Of a stretch of 64,000 nt of DNA, positions 22,008 through 34,373 are shown piece by piece. How positions within the stretch are numbered: position 1 is the stretch's first letter; every line of letters starts with the position of its first letter. The position numbers and the translations under genes were made by a program. This stretch comes from Trema orientale (Eukaryota; Streptophyta; Magnoliopsida; Rosales; Cannabaceae), in NCBI GenBank assembly GCA_002914845.1, contig JXTC01000070.1, positions 406,961 through 470,960 on the forward strand, written 5' to 3'. The notes below the pieces were generated by a model. The model made no database searches and was not told the origin of the DNA. It saw only the letters and a list, made by a program, of their open reading frames with translations.

Positions 22008-24934
22008 TCAAAGGAAATCGGATTCCTGCAAGGCACGGATCATCAAGGAAGCTGCAGAATTATCTGCATCTCTTACTCTGGATTTATCATCTCCCATCAT
22101 AAAGAGTTTACCATTTGCAGTTGATATTTGAACAGAGGACACAAATGTTCTTTCATGTGCAGGTCCTTCCTCTTTCTCAATTCTGCAATTTACAGTAAAA
22201 ATACACATGGACTCAGTATCTTGAAAGGAGCCCTCAAATTATTCTAAAAATAAAAACGAAAATGATGTTTTACAGGCGAGTCATGAAAATTTAACATGCA
22301 TGGCAAGGGTAAGCAAATACCATCTCCAAGACAAAAGGGTGTGCTAATGCTACCTTTAGCATACTATAGTGTCAAAAATACTGTGTGTGAAAATACTAAA
22401 GGTAGCACACACTTTTTGGGTTGTGTTCCAAGGACTATATGCTAAAAAAGTTTATATCTTTTGTTTATAAACATTATTTTTATTAACAAAATGTCTTTTT
22501 TTCCTATAAACAATAATTATTCTACCATCCAACAATTTAACATTTAACTTCTACTTCACTACCAATTACAATCACTCATACATTATTTAGACGAGAAAAT
22601 GTGAATACAATCTCTCATATTCTATTAATGACAATCACTCACATTCAATAAAATGAGTATGAACAAGTGTAAAATTTTAGTGCTAATCTTTTACTTTGAA
22701 ACTTGTATTTGTCTCTTTAATGAAACTCACTTGCCTCTATCAAGGGTTTCATATAATACATATATATATAATATCAAACAAGTACAATCAATATTGAAAT
22801 TGAACAAGATAATGAAAATATTGCAAATTTTGAAGCACAAGAAAATTGAGCACGTGTTATTTTTGGCATTAAAGAGAAAGTACGTACTAAATTTTTGCAT
22901 TTAGCACTGATTGCAGACACATGTTTTGCACAAATGCTAAAACTCTGGATGGGCATAACATAGAATATGCATTAAAAGCTCCAAGCACGAACCTATTTTA
23001 TCAAACTATACCAATCAATTCCAAACAAGTAAGGACCATAAGCTCCCAAAGGATGAATGGAAAGCCACACACAACAACAACAACAACAACCAAAAGAAAA
23101 AAAAATTACAGTTACCATCTTGAGCTTACTTATGCAGAAGTGCATCATGTGCTGATGAAAGCATGGTTTGAAATTCATAAAAGTTAAAAAATGAAGTAAA
23201 AATGTCTTACTTGTAAACTGGTTTGGGCCACTTCTTCTTGCCACAAAGCTCATGTAACTTCTGTTTTGCACCTTCAATCTCAAAAGACTCACTAATCCCA
23301 TCCATGATTTGGGACAGCCCATTAGTAATAGGCAATGATTTCGAAAGCTTACACAAAGCCAACTTAGCAGCATTTAGCTTGGCAATTTCCTTGTGCTCAG
23401 AAGAACCCGATGCAACAAATTTTCCATCTACATATACACTTGCAACATTTTTGGACTCATCTCTCCAATGCCTTATATCAACTTGCTTACCATGCTTTTG
23501 GCAAAGCTCAAACAGCATGGTCACTGGTTGGGGTTGTTGCATCAAGTCTTCAAGTGTCACCATTGGCTCCAAAAGACCCCTGAAGATCTACAAATATACA
23601 ATAAAACCAATTTTCTTACATACGCATCTTCCAAAAACTTATAATCACATCTAGAAAACAATCCAAAAGCGAAACCAAGCAAGATATTCGTATTAATAAT
23701 CTGAAACGATTTAATAAAAGATCAAAGAAAAAATGCTCTAGCACACACCACCCAGAGTCTCTGAAGATCAAAATTGACATCGACGTATATAGCAGCAGCA
23801 ATAGACTCCACTATATCAGCAAGAACTTTAGGTGCTTTTATTGATCCTCCATGTGCAACCGCATCTTCTTCATTATATACAGATTCAGCAAATTCCCTAA
23901 CCTGTAAAACAGTAAAAGTCAAAGAAGCCAACAAATAACCAAATCTATTAAAACCCATAATAGGAAACAAACTCCTCTTTCTTTATCTATAAAACCAAGA
24001 AATTGGACATGCATGATGCAAACGCAAAAACACACTCCCCTGTTTTCCTCTCTTGAGCTAACTTCTCACTAAATTCAAGCACAAAAAAGCTTTCTCAGAA
24101 GCTCAAAGTGACCTAAAAATGTGTTCTTTACTTCCTCTTTAAAACCCATTTAAAAAAAAGAAGTAATCAACAAATAATCCAATTCATTAAAACCCATAAA
24201 AGCAAATACAGTCCTCTCTCTGTCTCTAAAACCCAGAAAATAGTCATGCATGCAAACCCAAATGGCCATTCCTCCGTTCGAAGTGAGCTAAAATTTCACC
24301 AAATTTAAGTACATAACAACTCTCTCTCAAGCTCGAAGTGCCCCCACGAAAAAAAAAAAAAAAAAAAAAAAAACCTGAAAATTAAATAAAATAAGAAAAA
24401 CCCAATAAATAAATAAATAAATCCAATACCCCAAAAAAATCAATCAAAAATAGTCACCTTTTCGTCAAGAGCCGGAGCATTACGGCGGACGAAGCGGTAG
24501 AGGCCATGTCGCACGGCCACGCGTGCGAGCTTCTCGGTGCTGATGTTGGCGGAGCGGAGCAAGGAGAGGTCGCCCGGGTCGATGTTGGGGTAGGCGAGGA
24601 AGATGTGGTTGCTGACGGCGAGCCCGAGCGTGGAGTCGCCCAGGAATTCGAGCCGCTGGTACGACGCCGAGTCCGAGACCGACGAGTGGGTCAGCGCCTC
24701 CTCCAGAAGCCTCCTGTTCCTGAACCCGTACCCTATGATCCGCTCCACCGCCCCGACCGCCGCCTCCATTTCCGCCGACGGCCGCGGCGGAGGACGCGGG
24801 GCCACCGCCACGTCGGGCGGTACGGAACTCCAGTCTGGCGGCGCGTGGAACTCCACGCAGCTTTTGCTGCTGCTGTAAGTGGTGGTGGTGCTCCCACCCA
24901 TATAGAAAAACACGGCGGGATCGATGGGGTTCAT
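22008..24934 (-). CDS. RTL2: Ribonuclease III-like protein 2 (RTL2-type)
   Basis: Four exons, read on the minus strand: 24934-24458, 23901-23749, 23587-23211, 22182-22008. All are GT-AG and in frame, giving 393 aa. One RNase III domain, about residues 60-210, carries YQRLEFLGDSTLG and KVLADIVESIAAAIYVD. The metal ligands E96, D100, D188 and E191 are all present, so it should cleave double-stranded RNA. Two dsRNA-binding domains follow (about 229-292 and 315-390, the second with GPAHE split across exons 3 and 4). This matches Arabidopsis RTL2 (one RNase III domain, two DRBs), which acts in rRNA 3' processing and in small-RNA precursor processing. Start: MNPIDPAVFF at 24934; an upstream in-frame ATG at 25075 lies next to the TATA tract and is unlikely, while MGGST at 24901 is possible. 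Exon 1 is strikingly GC-rich. Confidence 0.9.
22335..22414. repeat. Short inverted repeat in RTL2 intron or flank
   Basis: GTGTGCTAATGCTACCTTTAG is mirrored by ACTAAAGGTAGCACACAC about 35 bases later, in intron 3 of RTL2. Likely a MITE terminus or a small hairpin; no further structure could be delimited. Confidence 0.45.
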
Positions 24935-25077
24935 TGAGTTAGAGAGAGTCTCTGTACTGTTCTGGGAAAGTAGAGTGTTGAAAGAGAAGGAGGGTCGTAC
25001 TGAACTCAGGCGAACATCTCCAACTCGTAACGCTAAAATATTATAACTTTCACACTGAAATAATGTAATTTTCACAT

Positions 25078-25093
25078 CTTATATATATATAAG
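25078..25093 (-). promoter_or_regulatory. Possible TATA box of RTL2
   Basis: CTTATATATATATAAG, palindromic, about 145 bases upstream of the chosen ATG. A start of transcription near 25050 would leave an ordinary leader and would exclude the upstream ATG at 25075. Confidence 0.35.
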
Positions 25094-27530
25094 ATGAACT
25101 CAACTCATTATACAAAAGTTACTCTAAAAGAATATATTTTTTCTATTCTTCAACAATTAATTTATTTTACAACATATTACGTCTATATATTACTTGATAC
25201 ATTATTATAAATTATTAGAAAAAAAAATTCTAAAAAATTAACAATACTAAAAATTAATAAATTATTTTTAATTAATTAAATATTATATTTAATAAAATAT
25301 TAAGAAAAAAAACACAACATTTAATACCACAAATAAGACAAAAAAGAATTAATGTTGATGTTGTTTTAGTTTTTTGCTGCAGTTCTTGTTTTTATTGTTT
25401 TAATTTATGCCTTATTTGTTAAAATTTTGGAAACTTAGTTATGTTGTATTTGCTAAAATATTGTTGGAATTTTAATTTATATTGGCATTTAGTGTTAATA
25501 TCCTGCATATTATGAAGTTTTTAGATCATAGATTTTAATGAGTAATTATATTTTAATAATTATTAATACTTGTATTATTTAGTTTAAATTATAATCAAAT
25601 TAAATTAAATATGAAATAAATTAAATAATTATAGATAATAAAGGTTAATAAAAAAAATATATTGGGATTAAATTTGTAAGAAGTCATAAAGGTGGGGCCT
25701 ATTAGGGAAATAAAAAAGTTTGAATAATATTACATCAAATTTGGTGTAATACTATTCATTACACCAAATTTGGTGTAAAAGATAGTATTGCATTGGAGAG
25801 GATTTTTAACACCAAAATGGTGTTTTGCACCTAATTGGCGCAACGTTGGAAATACCCTAAGACACTGCTCTCTTTCTTTCTCTCTCTCTCTCTCTCTCTC
25901 TATACATATATGTATATAAATGTGTAAAAATAGATTTACTGTTGTCATGAATATGATGAATGACAGACTGATTTAAATGAAACTAAAAACCCGTTTTTAA
26001 ATGAAACTAAAAACCCGTTTTTCGTACATAATACATTACTCAATCTGGAAATTTTTTTTTAAAATCGGTAACAGAATTAAGAAATTAATCCTATAGGATT
26101 CTTTTTGATTAAGAAAAAAAGGTGGAGGAGGCGACGAGCGTGCTATCCTCCTAGGAGTGACTATAAGAGAATGTTCGCCAAGATCCTACAAACGGGTCGT
26201 CACTACCGGATAGTAGAGTGTGTCACATGAACCCCATTCGAATAACTAAATTCTATATCAAATCCACCCTAAGATTCATCACATAACTCTTTGGTAACTT
26301 TTAGATACTTGGAAAATTTGCTAAAATGGCTTATCTATTTAGTGATTTTACTAAATAAAAGGCTTTAGTATTTTAATTTATGAAATAACTAATGACATTG
26401 TTAATGAGCAAGTATCCTATTAGTTTTTGTTAAACCAATAATACTAGAGACACAAAATATACACATAAGATATACACATAATAATATGTTATTAATTTTA
26501 ATTATCCATGATTTTTTAATTGAAGCCACTACGTATATAAGCGGCTGAAAATATATGTCACATTATTGTGTGTATATTTTGAATGTATAATATATGTGTT
26601 CCTAGCATTACTCTTTGTTGAGTATCATCGAGTCGTTATTGAGTCCTAACTCGATAACATTGTTGTCATATATTATGGAGCAATATCGAGTGGTACTTAA
26701 CAATAGTATTCCTAGCATTACTCTTTGTTGAGTATCATCGAGTCATTGAGTCCTAACTCGATAACATTGTTGTCATATATTATGGAGCAATATCGAGTGG
26801 TACTTAACAATAGTGTCGAATTGTACTTGGTATAAGGCATCTTAGTCTTTAAAATAAATTCATAAGTTATTTCGCAATGATAATATTGAGAAAGGGAAAA
26901 TTCTAGAATAGGATGTTCAAACTTTTCCTCATCATGAGTATAAAATTGGTGCAATTTGATTGGTATATGGTCATTCTCTGGCCCACATGAAAATGGTTGT
27001 TTTTTTTTTAAAAGGGGAATGAAAATGGTTGTTACTAATACAGCACACACTATATTATAACCCATGCAATGAAAATTCTGATTTGTGTACTTCAATCTTC
27101 CTTTATTTCTCATATAATTCAACATTCTCAACGAAAAAAAAAAAAAAATTGTAGTGAGTTTTGAGGAAATAAAATCTATTTTTTTCTCCTTTAATAACTA
27201 TCTATATTTTATACAGTTAGTAGGACTGGGAATGGAGTTTTTTCTTTTTTCTTTTTTTTTTTTCCTTTCTTGAAAAGAAAAACCATGTCCTGCTTCATTT
27301 TCTTTGGAAACATAGACATCAAATCTGAGTTCACTAGCTTTATCAAAGGTGAGAAAGATCCAGGAAAAAATAAGCCAACGCAAATCGATGTGCATGAAAT
27401 TGACGATGCAATTGTTTTTAACCTCAATGTCCTCCTTTTTCTTCCCTTTTTATGCTTTTATTCACAGTAAAACAAAAACTCAAATCCAAATAAAATCACC
27501 CCACTACCGTATCTTTTCCATTTTTTTTTT
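25094..27530. other. AT-rich upstream and intergenic region with small repeats
   Basis: No gene seen. At 25730-25830 the palindromic phrase ACACCAAATTTGGTGT and relatives recur, followed by a MITE-like end (GGCGCAACGTTGGAAATACCCTA, 25838-25860). A (CT)n tract lies at 25876-25902. A 22 bp direct repeat (AAATGAAACTAAAAACCCG) lies at 25976-26022. A 110 bp tandem duplication is listed separately. Confidence 0.4.
26599..26815. repeat. Two-copy tandem duplication, 110 bp unit
   Basis: 26599-26708 and 26709-26815 are nearly identical; the second copy lacks three bases near its middle. Non-coding and recent-looking. Confidence 0.85.
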
Positions 27531-30457
27531 GAGACGGCTATAGTAGGGGCGCCCCTACGTAAGGCCCATATTTATACACCGTTTGATGGGAATCTGTTTA
27601 TACACAGATTCCCATCAAACGGTGTATAAACAGGATTTTATGTAAGGACGCCCCTACTGTAGATGCGCCCTCTTTCTTTTATTATTATGTACTATTCATT
27701 ATTTTCTTTTCCATTTTCTTTCTTTTTTAAAAAAATTCATTTTTCCCCATTTATTTATTTTCTTGCTTTTATTCTTTTTCCCGTTCACTTCTAATATTGT
27801 TTTTTTTTTTCAAAAAAAAAAAAACTAACTTTTTTGCTGAATTTTTCTTAAATTTATAAAGAATGAGGAAAGCATCTTTTTCCTTCTAGAATAAGTTTTT
27901 TTTCCTTTCGGTTGGATTTATTGTGGAACTTTATTATTTTTATTATAATAGAAATGAGAAGTACTTAGATTACTAACGATAATTTTCTAGGCCAACTTGT
28001 TACCTAGGATAACCAACAATATCAGAAAACAAGTACTTTGTAATCTATGGTAACAACTTGGGTTACTAGTTACTGCTAGTTACTAGTTTCCATACTTTAG
28101 CCACTTACGAGACTGATGATTGGTTATTGGTAACAAATCTACTTTATGATTTCCAAACTAGTAGTAAGCTATAAAACTAGTAGTTACCTCCTACAAGACT
28201 AGATACTAGTTATAGTAATTAAATCTAGTTACCAATCACTGTTCTAGTTTATGGTTTCCAATTGGATTAATCTAATTATTAGTTGGTTTATTTACTATAA
28301 GATTGGTTACTGGTTACAGGTAACTAACTATCTCAGTAAATGATTGTTTTTTAACCTAGGGTAACTACTTAATTACTAGTTTCTAAATTATGGCCACTTA
28401 TAATACTGGTGACTGATTAATTTAGTTTCTAATTTCCAAACTGTTAGCTAGTTACAAAACTAGGGACTAGTGGTTATAGTTATAGGACTGGTTACTGGTT
28501 ACTGGTAACTAGTCTTGTTACTGGTAACCAATCTTGTTACTAGTTGCTAGTATGATTATTAATTCTTATACAAGACCACTATGTTCACTGGTTACATCGT
28601 TATTATTAAATTAGTTAATGATAACCAACTACCTCACAAAACGAGTACTTTGTAACCTTTATAGCAACTATTAAGATTACTAGTTACTAGCTAATAAACA
28701 ATCTAGTTAACAGCTAGTAGCGAGTAACTAATCTAGTTATTAGTTGCAGCCACTTATGAGAATAGTGACTGGCCAAACTAATTTCTAACTTCCAAATTAG
28801 TAGCTATTTAAAAAACTAGTGAATGCTAGTAATCAGTAACCAGTCTAGTTACTAGTTACCATTTTGGTTACTGGTTTCCATATAAGACTAATATGATTAC
28901 TGGTTTTCATATAAGTCTAATCTGATTACTGATTTCTAGTTACAAGACTAGTTATTGGTTACTATTCTGATTACAGGTTTTTATACAAGACCACTCTAGT
29001 TACTGGTTACTCTGGTTACTATTAGATTAGTTAATGATAACCAATTACCTCAAGAAACGAGTATTTTGTAACCTATATAGTAACCATTTAGGTTACTAGT
29101 TACTAGCCAGTAATCAATCTAGTTATTGGTTTCTAGATTGCAGCCACTTACAAAATGGGAACTGACTAAACTAGTTTCTATTTCCAAAATGGCAGCTAAT
29201 TATAAAACTAATGACTACATGTAACCAGTACCCAGTCTAGTTGCTAGTTACCACTTTTGATTACCGACTTCCATACAAGACTAGTCTGATTACTGGTTAC
29301 TAGTTATCAATCAACCAATTACTAGTAACCAGTAACCAAACTGATTAATGATTAAAAAAAAAAAATCTTTACTGGTTGCATATATTGGTAACCAGATTGG
29401 TTACAAGTTGGTAACCAAACTGGTTACTACTTTCTAGATTATAGTTAGTTACTGGTAACCACTTTCCAGATTATGGTTAATTACTGATATTCAGTAACCA
29501 AATTGATTAATGATTAAAAAAAAAAAAATCTTTACTGGTTGCATGTATTGGTAACTAGATTGGTTACAAATTAGTAACCAAACTAGTTGCCACTTTCCAG
29601 ATTATGGTTACTAGATTGATATGAGCAAAAAAAAAAAGAAGTTACCAGATTGATTTTCACAAATAAAATATCATTGATAATCATCACATATCAAGAATCC
29701 TATGATTCAGTTTCCTAACAAATTCAAGAAAATATTAGAAATTTAGAGCAATTTTAATTCTCTCTTGAAGAGTAAGAAAAAAAAAAGAGATGAAATTCTA
29801 AGAAAAAAAAATAACAGAGGAGATCTTAATATTTGTCCATTTAAGCTCCAATAACTTCGGGAGGTGCTTTAGCCACTATCTCTTTAGTTGGTCTCTCCAT
29901 CATCCTCTAAATAGTCATCGTGGGCCTACTTTGTAAAACCCACTACTTTGTACGTTGACGGATATGCACCGATGGCTTCATCAAGGATGTGCACATCGTA
30001 CGGATGTGCAGATGTATTATCAACAGGTTGCATCGGCAATCTAGTCCAGGATGAGGCTAAGGAAAATTCGAAATTGGTCGACTAGGAATGGAGGTGGTGC
30101 CCAAAAAGACGGGAGTGCGAAACTGAGAAGAAGGCACAGAGATAGAAACTCCATAGTCAAATTGTGGTATTTTTCAACGAAACACCGTACGAAAAAGAAT
30201 AAAAAGAGTTGTATTGTATATTTGATATATTTTATTAAAATACCATGTAGTCGCTAATTTCCTCTTTTTTTTTTTCTTTTCTTCTAAAAATCCAAGTTCT
30301 AAATGGGGGTGCGTCTACAGTAGGGGCGTCCCTACGTAAGGCCCTGTTTATACACCGTTTGATGGGAATCTGTGTATAAACAAATTTCCTACAGATTCCC
30401 ATCAAACGGTGTATAAACAAGGGCCTTACGTAGGGGTGCCCCTACTATAGCCGTCTC
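27531..30457. mobile_element. About 2.9 kb element with hairpin terminal repeats
   Basis: The outer ends are inverted copies (GAGACGGCTATAGTAGGGGC at 27531; its complement ends at 30457). Each end is itself a hairpin: 27543-27658 and 30320-30445, with arms of about 55 bp built on GTAGGGGC, CCTACGTAAGG and ACACCGTTTGATGGGAATC. The two hairpins are mutually inverted. The interior has a pyrimidine-rich left arm, purine-rich stretches on the right, and 1.6 kb of degenerate GTTACTAGTTACTGGT repeats. There is no transposase ORF. No clear target-site duplication was found. It is probably a non-autonomous DNA transposon, though the architecture is unusual. Confidence 0.7.
27990..29640. repeat. Degenerate GTTACTAGT/GGTTACC repeats with higher-order units
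   Basis: Almost the whole stretch is made of permutations of TTACTAGTTACTGGTTACC. Longer blocks recur: one starting ACGAGTACTTTGTAACC near 28010, 28622 and 29037, and a roughly 167 bp block (GATTAATGATTAAAAAAA, then TCTTTACTGGTTGCAT) at about 29341 and 29508. This points to several rounds of local duplication. Non-coding. Confidence 0.75.
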
Positions 30458-30920
30458 CTCTAAATGGATGTTTGGAGAGAAAAAGTCAAACTCATATGCT
30501 AGTATTCCGTAAACTCATATGCGTTGATCATAAACTTGTTTAGGGCAAATGAAAGCCAACAACGAAAAAGAATCTGGAAGTCAAGTGTAACGTAATGCGG
30601 ATGAAGGTGAAGAGGAACAAGGACATGAAATTAAGGGACTGTGAGACTCTGTTTTTCATTCCGTACAGCTCTCATTATTCAACAATTTATCCAATATGCT
30701 GTACCCTCTTTCTATTTTGGCCCACTGGCTTTTATCCCGTCCGCCAGATCTAAATCTAATGGTAAATATTTGTAACTTCATCATGAGAAATTTTTTTTAA
30801 TACCCTAGGCTAGACGCCTAATTACTAGATAAGCTGATTAGAATAGGCTCATTTGTAAAGAAGCTGGATATTTTTTTATGTCAAATCATTTACTTATGGA
30901 TCCCTTTGCAAGCTGATCAC
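30458..30920. other. Spacer, no gene seen
   Basis: No ORF or clear repeat between the hairpin-ended element and the next MITE. Confidence 0.3.
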
Positions 30921-30923
30921 ACA

Positions 30924-31300
30924 AGAGCATCTCGAACCAAATCGCTGAAATAGAGATTCCTCAACCAAGCACTATTTACTGCACCAAAATGAAGCACAAT
31001 TACAGTGTCGCACTATTAATGGCCTGGCACTATAGCAATAGCACAGTGCACTAATTTTTTTTCTTTTTTGTCAAAATTTCAGAAGTGAATTTTCACATAT
31101 ATTCTAAATTACTATTTGAGTAAAAAAAGTAGAATTGGGTAAAAAAAAATTAAGAGAATATTCCTTTTTTGTGTAGAGAATATTCTTTTTGGTGTAGTAT
31201 TTAGAATAATAGGTTGGAGATGGAAAAAATATATAGCAAAATTGTTCCATTTTAGAGATTTGATTGCTCCAAAATAGAGTTTTGGGTTGGATATGGCTTA
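30924..31300. mobile_element. hAT-like MITE
   Basis: The left end AGAGCATCTCGAACCAAATC and the right end GTTTTGGGTTGGATATGGCT form an imperfect terminal inverted repeat of the GAGCATCTCCAACC type widespread in plants. About 377 bp, non-coding. Confidence 0.45.
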
Positions 31301-33786
31301 AGAACGTAAAGTTAGAGAAATGACCGTTTTTTTTTTTCTTTAAAAGAAATCGTCAATAAGGTTATTTTGCCTTTTCTTCTTTTTTTTTTTTTAAGAAAAA
31401 AAACTCGTTTTTTTTTTTTTTTTTTTAAATCCTCCATATTTACCAGTTCAAAGTTTTTTTTTTTTTTTTTGAGCTTTAAGTGTTTTTTTTTTTTTATGAG
31501 TTATAAGTAATTTTATGATTAGTTATTTATTTGTATGAATATGGTGTTTTTGTGAATGGTCCTTAATAAGTTGTTAAGGAGACGCTAGTAGTATAGGAGG
31601 TAGAGCAGGTTAGATTATTTCCGTGTAGTCTTCTTTGTCATCAATAATATTGTTTGGTATGTTTTGTTATTGGGAAATTATTGATTTTTACAATTTTTAA
31701 AGTTCATTATCAATTAAGGGACAAAGTATAAATTATTTATATTTTTTTTATTATATATTCGGAATCCAGACTCAGCTCCATATTCCAGTTACCCAGTAAA
31801 AACTTACCATAGTCTAAAAAATTAAATTTGATTTCTAAATATCAAATCCAAGATTAAAAGATCAGATTTGATGATGACGACTCACTTTATATAGTTTTGA
31901 CTGTGATGAACACTCATGGAAAAGATTGGTGAAAAAGCTTGGAGTAGTCATGGTTCATAAAGAAGAAAATATGGACATTTTAGTTTGAGTAATTTAGGTA
32001 AAACTAGATAAGTGCCAAGCCAATAAGGAGGATTTGTTTTGATAAAATTTGTAGATGAGCCCATTTTATCAGCATTTGGGGATTAGTAGTGGCGTAAAAA
32101 CTATGTTGTTGGAACATTGTCAATTTTAACCACTTTTACCATTATCAATTAATAGAAAAAGTAAAAAATATTTACAAAGCTTTTTTTTTTTTTTTTCTCT
32201 TTCCTCCTAAGACTTCGAAATTCCAAAGTTTGTTGTTGGTATATTGCCTTTGCATATGATGTGTTCTAATATTAATGGATCTATATGAGAGCAATACTAT
32301 GGAGCACCAATGATGTTCATTACCACAATGATGTATCTGTCAGTCACTGAATGATTTTGAATGATTTTGATTAGCCTAGCTGAAATATAATTATGATTAA
32401 TAAGTGACAACATCATGTAGTACTGGGCACTACTGATATCCCAAAGCATTATTCGTTCTAAAACTGTAAGTTACTCAAAATGAGTTCGATATCAATATTT
32501 TCTGAAATTGAAAAAGTCATTTTTCTAAAAAAGAAAAAGTTGCATTAAAACGACTTTTTTAGTATTTTAACTTTGGGTAAGATGCATTAGAGCAAAGTGG
32601 TATTCTCTTACCTTTGCTTGTGAGTTATTATGCATCCTAGCATCAATGAATAATGATATAAAATTTTTCAGTACAATAGAAAGATTGCGTATCACCGACG
32701 TCCTTTACTATTATCATGTCTTTGTGGGTCCCGCTATGAGTTTAATGGTTGTGTGACTTGTGTCTCATGACTTTTCTTTATAACGCCATCTTAGCCATTA
32801 TTGATCAAGTTAAATGGTAGTCTCATAACTTTGAGTATGATCCTTTCTTTTTACAAAAAAAAAAAAAAACAACTTTGAGTATGGCGATTGACGAATCTTA
32901 GATCGGTATATTTACATGGGTTCCACTGAGTTAAATAGTAGAATCGGAGGTAAAGTGAAATCTGAAATGCATTTGATACCACTACTTTCAACCAAAAAAA
33001 AAAAAAAAAAAGAAGAAGAAGAAGAAGTAAGATTAGAATTTTTTTTAATTTTTTTTTTCAGGGAAGATTAGAAAGACTTTAGGTCTTATCGTTTAGAATT
33101 AAAATTTAACGAACATTTGCACGTTATAGGGATTTTCCAAAGTGCAGTAGTAATAAAGGTTCGTGTTCTAGCAGATTGACTTTTCATTATACGAATTTTT
33201 TAACGTTTGATGTATTATAAGTTCATTAAATAGATTTCCAATAAGATATATTCTAGTCTCCTTTGACAAAATGACAATATAGAAAAATTTTATATGCAAA
33301 ATGACCTTTTATTTCAGCGTAAAAATAAAATAAAGTTGCCAGTATAAAATCTCAAGTCATTTTGCAAATAAAAATTTTGGCCCTCTCTTCCTCTAAATCA
33401 TTTTTTAGTACAACATAAATACAACTAGAGGAAGCAAATATATTCAAACCATTTTGTTTTAACCTATGAGGATATGGTGACCAAGAAGCTCTTCTAAAAT
33501 AAAACAAGGAACAATGTATAGCATTTTAAACAAATTCCCAATTTCAGATCAAAGATCTTGTCCAATTCTTACAAAATTAAATCCAATAAGCCACACATTG
33601 GCGGTTGGAACTGAAATAAGTTGCAAAAGAGCTAATAATTACATACATAAAGTTCGAATTTGCCAATTTACACCGAGTATGACAATAAGTTACAAAATGA
33701 CTCCTGCCTGCACTACCCAATCCAGAATTCTCAACCGGAAAACGTTGGATGTCAAATCTAAAAATCATCGAGTGGGGTCTTTTAGG
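31301..33786. other. AT-rich intergenic region, no gene seen
   Basis: Long poly-T and poly-A runs (31380-31480, 32180, 32858, 32990-33020), a short GAA run near 33012, and no recognised coding or repeat family. The right end, about 33500-33786, is likely the CNOT9 3' UTR. Confidence 0.35.
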
Positions 33787-34336
33787 TCACATCATATGTT
33801 CAAATGCTCCTCCGGGTTGAAGTCCCGGAACTCGATTTACCGTGACATTGTGAATCAACTGTTGCAGCCATCTCCTCGTAGTTGGATCTTCCTGAAATAA
33901 AAGACGAATTGTTAACATCCAATTGAGATTTAACCAAACAAAAGGGCGCAAAGCTATATCTGAGACCAAAAATAAGATTCATTATTCATTCTCTGATCCG
34001 GAGTACTAGAATTAGTAAAAAGATTCAGAAACTGGTTGAATCAAATGAATACACCAATACTGCAGTATTACTCTGGCGGAAATTGAGGACGGTAAGAAAT
34101 ATAATCTAAAATAACAAGCCAACGCAAAGACTACAAAACAGGCTGATGTCTGTTCTCTCTCCTAGAAAAATTGCTAAATTACAACCTATAACTTACGCGA
34201 AGGCAACTACTGAAAGTGGCATCTCTCAACATGTCCGGAAGGCAGCTTCTTAACGCTTCACAAGCCCTGCATGACAAAAAGAACAAAGGACAGCCAATCT
34301 ATTCATCAAAATTTGACAAGAGTAAGTACAAGAAAC

Positions 34337-34373
<37 letters not shown>

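Noticed and set aside
23223..23654. 143-codon plus-strand ORF
   Set aside because: Shadow of RTL2 exon 3 on the opposite strand.
24506..24937. 143-codon plus-strand ORF, Arg/Val/Gly-rich
   Set aside because: Antisense of the GC-rich RTL2 exon 1; GC-rich antisense frames lack stops by chance.
25073..25075. Upstream ATG as RTL2 start
   Set aside because: It sits directly beside the probable TATA box, so it is likely outside the transcript; the extra 47 residues show no family similarity.
33514..33900. 128-codon plus-strand ORF
   Set aside because: Antisense to CNOT9 exon 9 and its 3' UTR; no similarity of its own.
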